Below are positions 54,532-62,886 of a DNA stretch of 64,000 nt, piece by piece (the first letter of the stretch is position 1; every line of letters starts with the position of its first letter). The position numbers and the translations under genes were made by a program. This stretch comes from PALSA-1296 sp037143335. GTDB taxonomy: Bacteria > Bacteroidota > Ignavibacteria > Palsa-1295. The notes under the pieces were generated by a model, which was given only the letters and a program-made list of their open reading frames with translations, ran no database searches and was not told the origin of the DNA. The stretch covers positions 301,574 through 365,573 of the forward strand of contig JBAWZA010000001.1 in assembly GCA_037143335.1 (NCBI GenBank), read 5' to 3'.

Positions 54532-55431
54532 CTACTTGACAGCATATATTCGCATACCACTGGAGATGAAGTGATTCACACTCCGTACAATCATAAACAC
54601 GAATCGCTTGAATATGTTACGCGGTTTTGCCTGCCCAGGGGTAAGAATTTTCCAATTCTTGAGCATATCCATCAGTTTATCGCCCTGATTAGTAACCGAG
54701 ACTGACCTAAATCCAACTTTGTTGAGGTAGTTCGTCATGGTCTTGTTGCTAAAGACATTGAGATGTCCTTCGGGCATAAAGTAGAACCAATCGGAGCCTC
54801 GGAGCTTCCGTTCAGGGCAATCGTAATTGCCTGTTGCCATAAAAAGTACACCGCCGGGTTTCAGCCAAGAGTAAACCGTTCGAAGTGATTCCAACGGATG
54901 GGGAAGGTGTTCAATTACCTCTCTCATCACGATCACATCGAATGACTCAGTAGGATAATTTGCATCCTCGATGGATTTCGTCTCGACTGGTATTCCCATC
55001 TGACGCACGAAGTTAGCTGCGTACTCAGATAACTCAAGTCCATGACAATCAAAGCCATGCTTACGTGCTTTATCAAGGAATACTCCCGTGCCACAACCGA
55101 CCTCCAAGACTTTTGGCTTTGGTTTATTCTTTAGGATAGAGGCAATGACATCGTTATCCCAATCTTCGAGAGTGTAACCATCGGTGCCTGTCGAATGCAC
55201 CTTCACATCAGCGACATAATCTATGCTCTTATCGAAGCCGTGACCCTGAAAATAATCGGCATCATACAGTGCCGCAATTATTTCTTGCTTGAGTCTGGGA
55301 TTCGTATAAACTAAGGCGCACTCGTTGCACTGCACCATCCAAAAGCCTCGCTTCTCATAGCGCTTGGTATAATTATCGGCTCCGCAAAAATCACAGCGGA
55401 CGGTTTCAAAATCTTCCGGTTGGAATTGCAT
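54532..55431 (-). CDS. Class I SAM-dependent methyltransferase with N-terminal zinc ribbon
   Basis: The 299-residue protein starts with a zinc-ribbon-like CxxC...CxxC pair (CDFCGADNYTKRY, then VQCNECALVY, residues 13-40). The methyltransferase core follows, with motif I VLEVGCGTGVFLDKA near residue 108, then IVMREVIEHLPHP and a WLKPGGVLFMAT strand. This combination is common in enzymes of polysaccharide or sugar-nucleotide modification and in other small-molecule methyltransferases; the substrate is not evident. It lies six bases after rsmI and three bases before the subtilase start, so the three genes are probably one transcript. Confidence 0.88.
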   Translation of the reverse strand: MQFQPEDFETVRCDFCGADNYTKRYEKRGFWMVQCNECALVYTNPRLKQEIIAALYDADYFQGHGFDKSIDYVADVKVHSTGTDGYTLEDWDNDVIASILKNKPKPKVLEVGCGTGVFLDKARKHGFDCHGLELSEYAANFVRQMGIPVETKSIEDANYPTESFDVIVMREVIEHLPHPLESLRTVYSWLKPGGVLFMATGNYDCPERKLRGSDWFYFMPEGHLNVFSNKTMTNYLNKVGFRSVSVTNQGDKLMDMLKNWKILTPGQAKPRNIFKRFVFMIVRSVNHFISSGMRIYAVK

Positions 55432-55437
55432 AGTTCG

Positions 55438-56154
55438 TTAGTCTATTTCAGATTCAGATATTTCGATTTTCTCTTTCGGGTTCTTGCCTTCTACAATCAA
55501 GACACACTCTCCCTTGACATCATTTGGGAATTGCGCAGAGATTGCTGTTAAGATTTCTTTGAGCGTACCGCGATAAAATGTCTCGTAAATCTTAGAGATT
55601 TCTCGTGCTAGAGCTGCCTTTCTGTTTTCGCCAGCCACATCAATCAATTCTTGGATCAATTTTTTTATGCGAAAGGGCGATTCATAAATGACTGTTGTGC
55701 GTTCTTCTTCTGCAACTTGTGCGATTCGACGTTTCCTTCCTTTTTTAAGCGGGAGAAAACCTTCGAATACAAATCGGTTGGTATCAATGCCACTTGCACA
55801 CAGAGCGGCGATGACTGCGGATGCCCCCGGCAATGGGACAACATCAATGCCGATAAGAATTGCTTCGCGCACAATCGCCCAAGCAGGATCGGAGATTCCC
55901 GGCGTGCCGGCATCCGTCACAAGCGCGACACTCGCGCCGGTGCGAAGATCTTCGATCAACTCAGCGGCACGGAGTTGTTCGTTATGCGAGTGATAACTCA
56001 CTAAGCGTTTCGGTTTTATTCCGTGACGCTCAAAGAGAATCCGCGCATGGCGAGTATCTTCACAGGCGATTATGTCTGCTTCTGATAATATGCGGATAGC
56101 CCGAAGAGTTATGTCTTCGAGATTTCCGATTGGTGTAGCAACAATATAGAGCAT
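55438..56154 (-). CDS. rsmI: 16S rRNA (cytidine(1402)-2'-O)-methyltransferase
   Basis: The 238-residue enzyme methylates the ribose of C1402 in the decoding centre of 16S rRNA. It has the tetrapyrrole-methylase fold: the N-terminal signature LYIVATPIGNLEDITLRA, then ADIIACEDTRHARILFER, LVTDAGTPGISDPA and PLPGASAVIAAL. The C-terminal extension is shorter than in the E. coli enzyme but covers the core. It is the first gene of the minus-strand set with the methyltransferase and subtilase. The 63 bases to the divergent lipoprotein gene should hold promoters for both. Confidence 0.96.
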   Translation of the reverse strand: MLYIVATPIGNLEDITLRAIRILSEADIIACEDTRHARILFERHGIKPKRLVSYHSHNEQLRAAELIEDLRTGASVALVTDAGTPGISDPAWAIVREAILIGIDVVPLPGASAVIAALCASGIDTNRFVFEGFLPLKKGRKRRIAQVAEEERTTVIYESPFRIKKLIQELIDVAGENRKAALAREISKIYETFYRGTLKEILTAISAQFPNDVKGECVLIVEGKNPKEKIEISESEID

Positions 56155-56217
56155 GAACTTTCGCCGACAAAGCTTCGCTTTGAAAGCTGTGGTAAATTAT
56201 AATCAGCAAAGAACACT

Positions 56218-56763
56218 TTGAACATTCATAAAGGATTCATTATTCTTATCGCCTCGGCACTTGCCATCGGGTGTGGAGCTGCACACCATCAGGCATCTGC
56301 GAGTTGGGAGGATGGAAGAGTACGATTTGCATTTACACCAACTACGGGTGTCGGAATCGCAACGGTGAATTGCGTGAGCTGTAACGCAGCACTTATGCCA
56401 CTTCCACTTGAATTGAACGAGCAAGGAGTCGGCTATCTCAAATTCGATGAGTTGCGAACGTATCTATCGGCGCGGTTCAAAGTGAAGGGCAACGGTATTG
56501 ATACCGCACTTCTGCTCCTTCAACCACCGCCTGAGGAGGCAATGAAAATGTATGGCTTAACCGAAAAGCTCATCGGCAGAATTCTAATAACGCGATTAGC
56601 CAAGGAGTATGGCGACACTACTATGAGTCAGGCAATCGCAACTCTCGAAAGACAAGACGAATTGAATATCTTCGGCGATGATGAAATTTTTTACCATGTC
56701 CACGATCCCCGATTTACTAAACCAGTGTTTGTGTTGAAGTCTCAAGCTGTGCGTATCCAATAA
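56218..56763 (+). CDS. Lipoprotein of unknown function with a CxxC motif
   Basis: The 181-residue protein starts at TTG 56218 and has a lipoprotein signal (FIILIASALAIGC) with Cys19 the likely lipidated residue. A CxxC pair (NCVSC) follows near residue 52 and could bind metal or form a disulphide. The later region is helical and acidic. No known family is recognised. It is separated from the Tat-signal aminotransferase by only 14 bases and may act with it. Confidence 0.65.
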   Translation: MNIHKGFIILIASALAIGCGAAHHQASASWEDGRVRFAFTPTTGVGIATVNCVSCNAALMPLPLELNEQGVGYLKFDELRTYLSARFKVKGNGIDTALLLLQPPPEEAMKMYGLTEKLIGRILITRLAKEYGDTTMSQAIATLERQDELNIFGDDEIFYHVHDPRFTKPVFVLKSQAVRIQ

Positions 56764-56777
56764 CGAAAGAGAACCTT

Positions 56778-58055
56778 ATGAACCGCAGAAATTTTCTCAA
56801 ACTCGGCGCTGTCGCACCAATCGCGGCGACAACTATTCTTGCCAAACCGTCGGAGCTGCTTGCGGCTACCACAGAACCCGTTGCTGTAACAAGTAAGGAT
56901 CCATTTTGGGGTGCGATTCAAAGTCAATTCCCGATTCGGAATAATATTTTGTTTTTCAACAACGGAACAATGGGACCAAGTCCTCTTGCCGTAACCGATG
57001 CAGTCGTTCGGCAAATTGCACACGTTGATGCCACAGCTGATTATGGCTATGATCATGATAAATTAAATGCTTCTCTTGCCCGAGTTATCGGCGCTCAAGC
57101 AGATGACATTGCGACCACGCATAACGTGAGCGAGGCAATCTCGATTATTGCAAGTGGTTTGCGGATGAAAGCAGGCGATGAAGTTCTGCTCACCAATCAA
57201 GAGCATGGCGGCGGGGCTGTGCCCTGGCTCGCCCGTGCGAAACGTGATGGAATCGTTGTGAAATTCGTTGAACTCCATGCTGACGATGAGGTGACTGTCG
57301 AGCGATTTGCAAAAGCGATGACACCGCGCACAAAGTGCATTGCCGTGCCACACCTTACATGTACCATGGGCTACCTGCTACCCGTAAAAAAAATGGCAGA
57401 GCTTGCTCACTCGAAAGGAGCGTATCTTTTTGTAGATGGTGCGCATCCACCGGGGATGCTGCAAGTGAATGTGAAAGACATTGGCTGTGATGCTTATGCA
57501 AGCTGTGGGCATAAATGGTTGCTCGGACCGAAGGGCACTGGATTCCTCTATATCACCAAAGAATTCCGCGAGCAAGTTCAGCCGACATGGACTGGCGCGG
57601 AAGCCGATAAACATTGGGAGTATAAAGAAGGTGATGGGAATTTGGCTTTTCAGGATTCAGCAAATAGATATAGATTTGCTACGCAAAGCTCGTCACTCTA
57701 TACCGGCCTCATTGCCGCAATCGAGTGGCAAGAACGCATAGGTTTTGCAAAAATCGAGGCAAGAGTACTCGAACTATCCACGCAACTTCGAGCAGGATTG
57801 AATGGCTTACCAAAAGATAAATTCGATATGCTCACACCGTCTCACATGATGAGCGGAGTCACGACAATCAAACTCAAGAATAGCAAACGATACACCGATT
57901 TCGCGCATGAACTTGAAAATAAATTCAAGATTCGCACGCGCATCGTGCCTGAAAATGGTTTGGAAGCGAATAGATTTAGCGTACATATTTATACATCGAA
58001 TGAGGATGTTGAAAAATTTATTCAAAGCTTCCATGAGAGTTTGGCGATAATTTAA
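56778..58055 (+). CDS. Tat-signal class V aminotransferase-like PLP enzyme
   Basis: The 425-residue protein begins MNRRNFLKLGAVAPIAATTI, a twin-arginine signal, so it is exported folded. The rest is a fold-type I PLP enzyme of class V: SEAISIIASGL, TNQEHGGGAVPW, VDGAHPPGMLQ with the PLP-ring Asp, and SCGHKWLLGPKGTGF with PLP Lys at K246. It resembles isopenicillin N epimerase and cysteine desulfurase-like proteins of the same class; the substrate cannot be told. Export of a PLP enzyme is uncommon. It lies between two lipoprotein genes (gaps 14 and 7 bases), suggesting one operon with an envelope function. Confidence 0.9.
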   Translation: MNRRNFLKLGAVAPIAATTILAKPSELLAATTEPVAVTSKDPFWGAIQSQFPIRNNILFFNNGTMGPSPLAVTDAVVRQIAHVDATADYGYDHDKLNASLARVIGAQADDIATTHNVSEAISIIASGLRMKAGDEVLLTNQEHGGGAVPWLARAKRDGIVVKFVELHADDEVTVERFAKAMTPRTKCIAVPHLTCTMGYLLPVKKMAELAHSKGAYLFVDGAHPPGMLQVNVKDIGCDAYASCGHKWLLGPKGTGFLYITKEFREQVQPTWTGAEADKHWEYKEGDGNLAFQDSANRYRFATQSSSLYTGLIAAIEWQERIGFAKIEARVLELSTQLRAGLNGLPKDKFDMLTPSHMMSGVTTIKLKNSKRYTDFAHELENKFKIRTRIVPENGLEANRFSVHIYTSNEDVEKFIQSFHESLAII

Positions 58056-58062
58056 AACGGCG

Positions 58063-58380
58063 ATGAACACGAGAAAATACTTAAAATTATTAGCGATGCT
58101 ACCAGCAATATTACTTGCAACTGCTCTCCTGAGTTGTGGCGGAGTGCTACCGACTGTGGTAAAATTTGATACACGCCCGCAAGCCCCGTGGGTGGGTGAT
58201 ACCGTTTTGCTCGAGTGGGTCGTAAAGGGTGCAGACCATGTATTGATTGACGGAGTCAATGTCGCTGACTCAGGAAACAAATGGATTGTCATTGACTCAT
58301 CTCGCGATTACATACTCGTCGCCCATGCTCCGAGGGCAGAATATACAAAGAAGCTACATATTATCGCTGAACATAAATAA
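58063..58380 (+). CDS. Small putative lipoprotein
   Basis: The 105-residue protein has a typical lipoprotein signal (LAMLPAILLATALLSC, Cys25). The mature part is a short beta-rich domain (VGDTVLLEWVVKGADHVLIDG), reminiscent of a single Ig-like fold. It follows the aminotransferase by seven bases. No family was recognised. Confidence 0.68.
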   Translation: MNTRKYLKLLAMLPAILLATALLSCGGVLPTVVKFDTRPQAPWVGDTVLLEWVVKGADHVLIDGVNVADSGNKWIVIDSSRDYILVAHAPRAEYTKKLHIIAEHK

Positions 58381-58395
58381 ACACCTTATTCATTG

Positions 58396-59091
58396 ATGAT
58401 AAGACTCCCAGATCCAAACACGTACGAAGATCCGATACGATATTTTCGAGACTCGCATGCACTCATTATCTTGCAAATCAACAGGCTTGAAAAACTTGTC
58501 ACTCAAGCTGAGACTGGCGATCCGATTCAGAGCATTCAAACCGATTCGGGATGGGTTGAACTCTTAGAGTTCTTGGTAAAGGTTGCTCCGATTCACGAAA
58601 AAGACGAAGAGCTTGCGTTGTTTCCGTTGGTTTTCAAAAAATTGCCGCACGTTGGTTTTCAAGAATCGGGCACACCGATACGGTTTATCCACGAGCAACA
58701 TGAAATCATGCAAGCGCATTCGATTGAATTGCTCGGCTTCTGGAAAAAAATGTTAGAGCAGGGTAGCATGACCCAGGATGAAGTCTCACGATTTATTCTG
58801 GGCGCGAAAGAACTGGTGGCAATTTATCGCGAACATATTCGCAGAGAGAATGAAATTATTTATGTGACCGCCAACGATGAATTACTCACTCCTTTCGAGC
58901 GTGCGGCGATCATGAAAGAAATCCGCGAGCACCATAGTAAACAAATTATTACTTCTGTCTTTGACTTTGAAGCCCCGGTATTTTCGGATACTTCGTATAA
59001 ACCTGTCTATGTGACTGAGGAATCAGAAGATGCAATCTCAGAAATTGTAACAGGCGAAGACAATCTCGAGGATGATGATGAAGTAGAATAG
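58396..59091 (+). CDS. Hemerythrin HHE-domain protein
   Basis: The 231-residue protein starts at ATG 58396 (a TTG one codon earlier is less likely). A hemerythrin-like four-helix bundle carries spaced His/Glu residues: RDSHALI, PIHEKDEE, HEQHEIMQAHS and YREHIRRENEIIY. Such proteins bind a di-iron centre and serve in oxygen, nitric oxide or redox sensing or in iron handling. The C-terminus is acidic (DNLEDDDEVE). It converges with the exporter gene at six bases and has no clear terminator. Confidence 0.88.
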   Translation: MIRLPDPNTYEDPIRYFRDSHALIILQINRLEKLVTQAETGDPIQSIQTDSGWVELLEFLVKVAPIHEKDEELALFPLVFKKLPHVGFQESGTPIRFIHEQHEIMQAHSIELLGFWKKMLEQGSMTQDEVSRFILGAKELVAIYREHIRRENEIIYVTANDELLTPFERAAIMKEIREHHSKQIITSVFDFEAPVFSDTSYKPVYVTEESEDAISEIVTGEDNLEDDDEVE

Positions 59092-59097
59092 AAGTCG

Positions 59098-60207
59098 TTA
59101 TTTCTTGCTTCCACTTGCACCAGAACCAGCACTCATCAGAATTGCAAGTGGCTTGAGTGGGTCTAAGTTCTCAAAAATAATAGTAATCGCCGAAGTAATT
59201 GGCACAGCGAGTATCATCCCTAATGGACCCCAGACCCAGCCCCAAAAAATAATTGAAACAATAATCAGGAGCGGACTTAAATTCAATGTTGATCCCATTA
59301 CTTTCGGTGCAATGTAGCTGCCGATGAGGAGCTGTGTAACTATGACTGAGATCGTGATTAAGATCGGCGTGCCAACGGTATCAAATTGGAGGAATGAAAC
59401 GGCTATCGGAATGATGATGGCGATAATCGAGCCAATACTCGGAATGAACATCAAGATAAATGTCAGAATACCCCAGAGCAACGCCAAGTCAACACCGAAT
59501 AATAACAGGACAACAGTCATCGTAATCCCCGCCGCAGTGTTGATTAAGAGCGTCGTGAGTAAATACGTTCGGACACGGCGCTCGATATTCGCTACAATAC
59601 TATTTAGATGAAACGAACCAGACGGCGGAAATGCCTGCTCAATTTTCAACAAAAACTGTCCGTTAGAGGCGAGGATAAAGAGCATGAAAAGCAGGATGAG
59701 TGCAAAACTGGATATCAAACTTGACACGGACGATAAAGCCCCCATAATTTTGGACGGTGCTACTAGTGAGTTCAAGTCAAATGCTGTAATTTGACTTGCC
59801 ACTGACGGTGAGATTCTCCCGAATAATTCAGAAATTTGTGGTAGCAGTGTATGAGTCCATTTTGCTTCGTAACGTGGCATCACTTCGGTGATTGATGTAA
59901 CGGAGGAGGAAATCACCAAAATAACTCCGAATAGCACCGCACCCACGAGGGACAGGACTAAAAGTATAGAGAATACCATCGGAATTTTTCTATTCCGAAG
60001 TGCTTGCACTAATGGCATAAAGATATTTGCCAAAAAGAGCGCAGCTACAAACATCAGAAACGCATCGCTGATAAAATGCAGAAAAATTCCGACAATAACT
60101 ACACTCGCTATAGCAAGCGGAATAGGGTAAATCCTTGATCCATCTGCCATAGTGTACTGGTGATGACCCAGGGGTGTATTCTTTTGTAATTGATCGTCGG
60201 GTTCCAT
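59098..60207 (-). CDS. AI-2E family transporter (PerM-like membrane protein)
   Basis: The 369-residue integral membrane protein has about eight hydrophobic segments (for example IPLAIASVVIVGIFLHFI and TAAGITMTVVLLLFGVDLALLWG in parts) and the family motif LLIGSYIAPKVMGSTLNLSPLLIIVSIIFWGWVWGPLGMILAVPIT (quoted here in shorter parts: IAPKVMG, LNLSPL and GPLGMILAVP). It belongs to the AI-2 exporter/PerM family; members export signalling molecules or act as Na+/H+ antiporters, and the substrate here is unknown. It is divergent from lpdA, 145 bases away. Confidence 0.92.
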   Translation of the reverse strand: MEPDDQLQKNTPLGHHQYTMADGSRIYPIPLAIASVVIVGIFLHFISDAFLMFVAALFLANIFMPLVQALRNRKIPMVFSILLVLSLVGAVLFGVILVISSSVTSITEVMPRYEAKWTHTLLPQISELFGRISPSVASQITAFDLNSLVAPSKIMGALSSVSSLISSFALILLFMLFILASNGQFLLKIEQAFPPSGSFHLNSIVANIERRVRTYLLTTLLINTAAGITMTVVLLLFGVDLALLWGILTFILMFIPSIGSIIAIIIPIAVSFLQFDTVGTPILITISVIVTQLLIGSYIAPKVMGSTLNLSPLLIIVSIIFWGWVWGPLGMILAVPITSAITIIFENLDPLKPLAILMSAGSGASGSKK

Positions 60208-60352
60208 GAGCTTTCTTCAAATCTACCACATTTTATGAATCCTTATAAGAAAACCAGCCTATTCACAAAACATATAGCACGACGGTGGCTAGAGATTCGG
60301 ACTTTTCCGAGTTGGTTTATTGTTTAGAACTCGAATTTTAAAAAGATATTTC

Positions 60353-61843
60353 ATGGCAAATTTGATTACGAATCCACCGACAAGTTCTTCACTATCTCAG
60401 GTCCCAACGGTGTCTCCGAAGCAGACGGGACTCAACAAGAATCACTCATACGACTTTGACATAGTGATTATCGGTGGCGGTCCGGGTGGCGAGCCTGCGG
60501 CACTCCGTGCATCACAGCTTGGGCTTCGCGTTGCGACAATTGAGCGCGAAAGGCTCGGTGGCGTGTGTACTAATTGGGGATGTATCCCAACGAAGGCATT
60601 ACTTAAGAATGCCGAAATTTATAGCGAGTTTTTGGATGCTCCGAAAGATTGGGGTATTACATACGATAACCTCAAGTTTGATTTCACGGCGATTATCAAA
60701 CGCTCACGCGGAGTAGTAGATCGGAATGTGAAGGGAATCGAATATCTCTTCAAGAAAAATAAAGTCGAGTTGATCACAGGCAACGGAGTTCTTACTTCTG
60801 CGAACACAGTCGAAGTCACTGCAAAAGACGGAAGTAAGCGAACGGTTAGTGGTGCAAGAATAATTATCGCTACTGGAGCCAGAGCAAGACTTCTTCCGAA
60901 TTTGAAAGCTGATGGAAAGCGAATCCTTACTGCTTCCGAGGCAATGAGCATGGATCATATTCCTGCTTCGATGACAATAGTCGGTTCGGGCGCGATTGGA
61001 ATTGAATTCGCATATTTCTACCATACTTTCGGAACGAAGATCACGATCATCGAGATGATGCCAAATATCTTACCCGTTGAAGATACTGAAGTATCATCAG
61101 AACTGGAAAAGCTCTACAAGAAAAAAGGTATGACGATCTACACCAACACGAAAGTGAGTGCAGTGAACGTGGGTGATAATGGTACAACCGTCGAAGTTGA
61201 AATGCAAGACGGCAAAAAGGAAAAGATCGAGGCGGAGTGTACCCTCATAGCAATCGGTGTTCAAGGTAATACAGAAAATATTGGACTCGATAAAGTTGGC
61301 ATCAAGACGACGAAGGGATTCATCGATGTTGATGAGTACATGCAGACAAGCGTGAAGGGAGTTTATGCAGTGGGCGATGTAGCTGGTGCGCCGTGGTTAG
61401 CACACGTTGCAACTGCCGAGGGAATCGTTGCAGCCGAGCACATTGCGCATGGGTCGGCTCATCCTGTTGATTATGAAAACATTCCAGGCTGTACGTATTG
61501 CCAGCCTCAGGTTGCGAGTGTGGGAATGACGGAGCGCGCTGCAAAAGAAAAAGGATTGGAAATTAAGATTGGTAAATTCCCATTTTCTGCCAGCGGCAAA
61601 GCACGAGCTATCGGTAGGACGGAAGGTTTTGTCAAACTCATTTTCGATGCAAAGTATGGAGAAGTATTAGGCGCACATATCATCGGGGCCGAAGCAACAG
61701 AAATGCTCGAAGAGCTTGCGATCGCTCGCTCGCACGGCGCAACAAGTGAAAGCATCCTCAGGACCGTCCACGCACATCCAACACTGAGCGAAGCAGTTAT
61801 GGAAGCCGCGTCTGTGGCAATGGGCGAGGCAATACATATATAA
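60353..61843 (+). CDS. lpdA: Dihydrolipoyl dehydrogenase (E3)
   Basis: The 496-residue flavoprotein reoxidises dihydrolipoamide in pyruvate or 2-oxoglutarate dehydrogenase complexes. The start MANLITNPP at 60353 is preferred over an in-frame ATG at 60320. A leader of about 40 residues precedes the FAD motif VIIGGGPGGEPAALRA. The redox disulphide is C72-C77 in GGVCTNWGCIPTKALL. The NAD motif is VGSGAIGIEFA, and the C-terminal catalytic pair is in HAHPTLSEAVMEAA. No E1 or E2 gene is near. Confidence 0.95.
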   Translation: MANLITNPPTSSSLSQVPTVSPKQTGLNKNHSYDFDIVIIGGGPGGEPAALRASQLGLRVATIERERLGGVCTNWGCIPTKALLKNAEIYSEFLDAPKDWGITYDNLKFDFTAIIKRSRGVVDRNVKGIEYLFKKNKVELITGNGVLTSANTVEVTAKDGSKRTVSGARIIIATGARARLLPNLKADGKRILTASEAMSMDHIPASMTIVGSGAIGIEFAYFYHTFGTKITIIEMMPNILPVEDTEVSSELEKLYKKKGMTIYTNTKVSAVNVGDNGTTVEVEMQDGKKEKIEAECTLIAIGVQGNTENIGLDKVGIKTTKGFIDVDEYMQTSVKGVYAVGDVAGAPWLAHVATAEGIVAAEHIAHGSAHPVDYENIPGCTYCQPQVASVGMTERAAKEKGLEIKIGKFPFSASGKARAIGRTEGFVKLIFDAKYGEVLGAHIIGAEATEMLEELAIARSHGATSESILRTVHAHPTLSEAVMEAASVAMGEAIHI

Positions 61844-61888
61844 ATTAAGCATGATGTCAGAGGTTAAGGTTTTTGTTAAGTGCTTTCT

Positions 61889-62251
61889 ATGAAAAAATAC
61901 CGACAACCGAAATACATTCTGCTTGCGATTTTTGTTATTATCGCTGTTATTCTTCTACGGAAAGAATTTTCAAAAGAGGATGAGATTCTCAAAGCTGGGG
62001 ATCAATCCGAAAAAATGTGCCCCGTGCATCATATCCCTTTGGAGCTTGGACTTTCCCCCATCCTTTTACAAAAGATTGATACGGATAGTGCAAGCCTTAC
62101 ATTCGCAAGGCAAAATTTTCCATTCGCACTTGACACATTCTACATCATCGAACCACTTCATGGAGAGCAATTCGAACATGTAGCAAAATCAGAGGTTTGG
62201 TTTTGCAGAGAGTGTCGAATGGTAAAAAAGAAATTGAACGGCCAAGTGTAG
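61889..62251 (+). CDS. Small single-pass membrane protein with Cys/His pairs
   Basis: The 120-residue protein starts at ATG 61889 (MKKYRQPKYILLAIFVIIAVILL) with one membrane helix. The remainder contains CPVHH near the middle and CRECR at the C-terminus, a Cys/His pattern that could bind zinc. The intervening residues are mixed alpha/beta without a recognised family. It lies four bases before the terminal coding start region of the RNA-ligase-like gene (TTG/ATG at 62256/62268), so they may be co-transcribed. Confidence 0.6.
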   Translation: MKKYRQPKYILLAIFVIIAVILLRKEFSKEDEILKAGDQSEKMCPVHHIPLELGLSPILLQKIDTDSASLTFARQNFPFALDTFYIIEPLHGEQFEHVAKSEVWFCRECRMVKKKLNGQV

Positions 62252-62267
62252 TATATTGGTGTTCACT

Positions 62268-62858
62268 ATGACGAGCACCTACAAGCCCCAACTCTACTTT
62301 ATCGGCATCGTACCGCCGGAGCCAATTTATTCTGAAATAAAAGAATTTCAGAATCACTTTGCTACCACATATAACGCAAAGGAAGCACTCAAGCATCCAA
62401 CGCATATAACCCTGATTATTCCCTTTCAAATTAGTAGTGAGCATGATGAACGATTGCAGCTCTATCTAAAGTCGTTAGCGTCGAAGCATCAAAAGTTTGA
62501 AGCAGCAATTGATGGCTTCTCCTCGTTCACAGCGGGAGTTGTCTATGCTGCATTTGCGCCGAATGAATTCCTAAAAAAAATTCACAAAGAGCTTTCGCAG
62601 AATTTCTATAAGAAATTTGCGCTCACGGATCAACGCGGTCCGAGCCATGCTTTCGTCCCCCATATCACACTCGCTTTCAAAGATTTATCACCAACGGTAT
62701 TTAACTCAGCCAAAGCCGAGTTCGATAAAAAAATTTATCGGCGTAAGTGGATGGTCTCTGATATCGCTCTCTTCCGGCATACCGGAAAGGAATGGATTGT
62801 GCAGTCCAGATTTCCTCTGGGAACGGCGATGGAGAATGAATTGCAATTTTTATTCTAA
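62268..62858 (+). CDS. 2'-5' RNA ligase (LigT-like) family protein
   Basis: The 196-residue protein has the two HxT/S motifs that define the 2H phosphoesterase superfamily: H46-I-T48 in HPTHITL and H132-I-T134 in FVPHITL. The remaining layout (an N-terminal YFIGIVPP strand and a middle GFSSFTAGVVYAA segment) fits LigT/CthR-type cyclic phosphodiesterases. The start ATG 62268 is preferred to TTG 62256. Members act on RNA ends or 2',3'-cyclic phosphates. Confidence 0.88.
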   Translation: MTSTYKPQLYFIGIVPPEPIYSEIKEFQNHFATTYNAKEALKHPTHITLIIPFQISSEHDERLQLYLKSLASKHQKFEAAIDGFSSFTAGVVYAAFAPNEFLKKIHKELSQNFYKKFALTDQRGPSHAFVPHITLAFKDLSPTVFNSAKAEFDKKIYRRKWMVSDIALFRHTGKEWIVQSRFPLGTAMENELQFLF

Positions 62859-62886
62859 TCGCTCGCGGAAAGCGTAGTTTTGTGCC

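Noticed and set aside
62260..62858. RNA ligase-like gene considered as part of an RNA-repair or tRNA-splicing system
   Set aside because: No RtcB, kinase or adjacent RNA-modification gene is present, and LigT-like proteins are common singletons.
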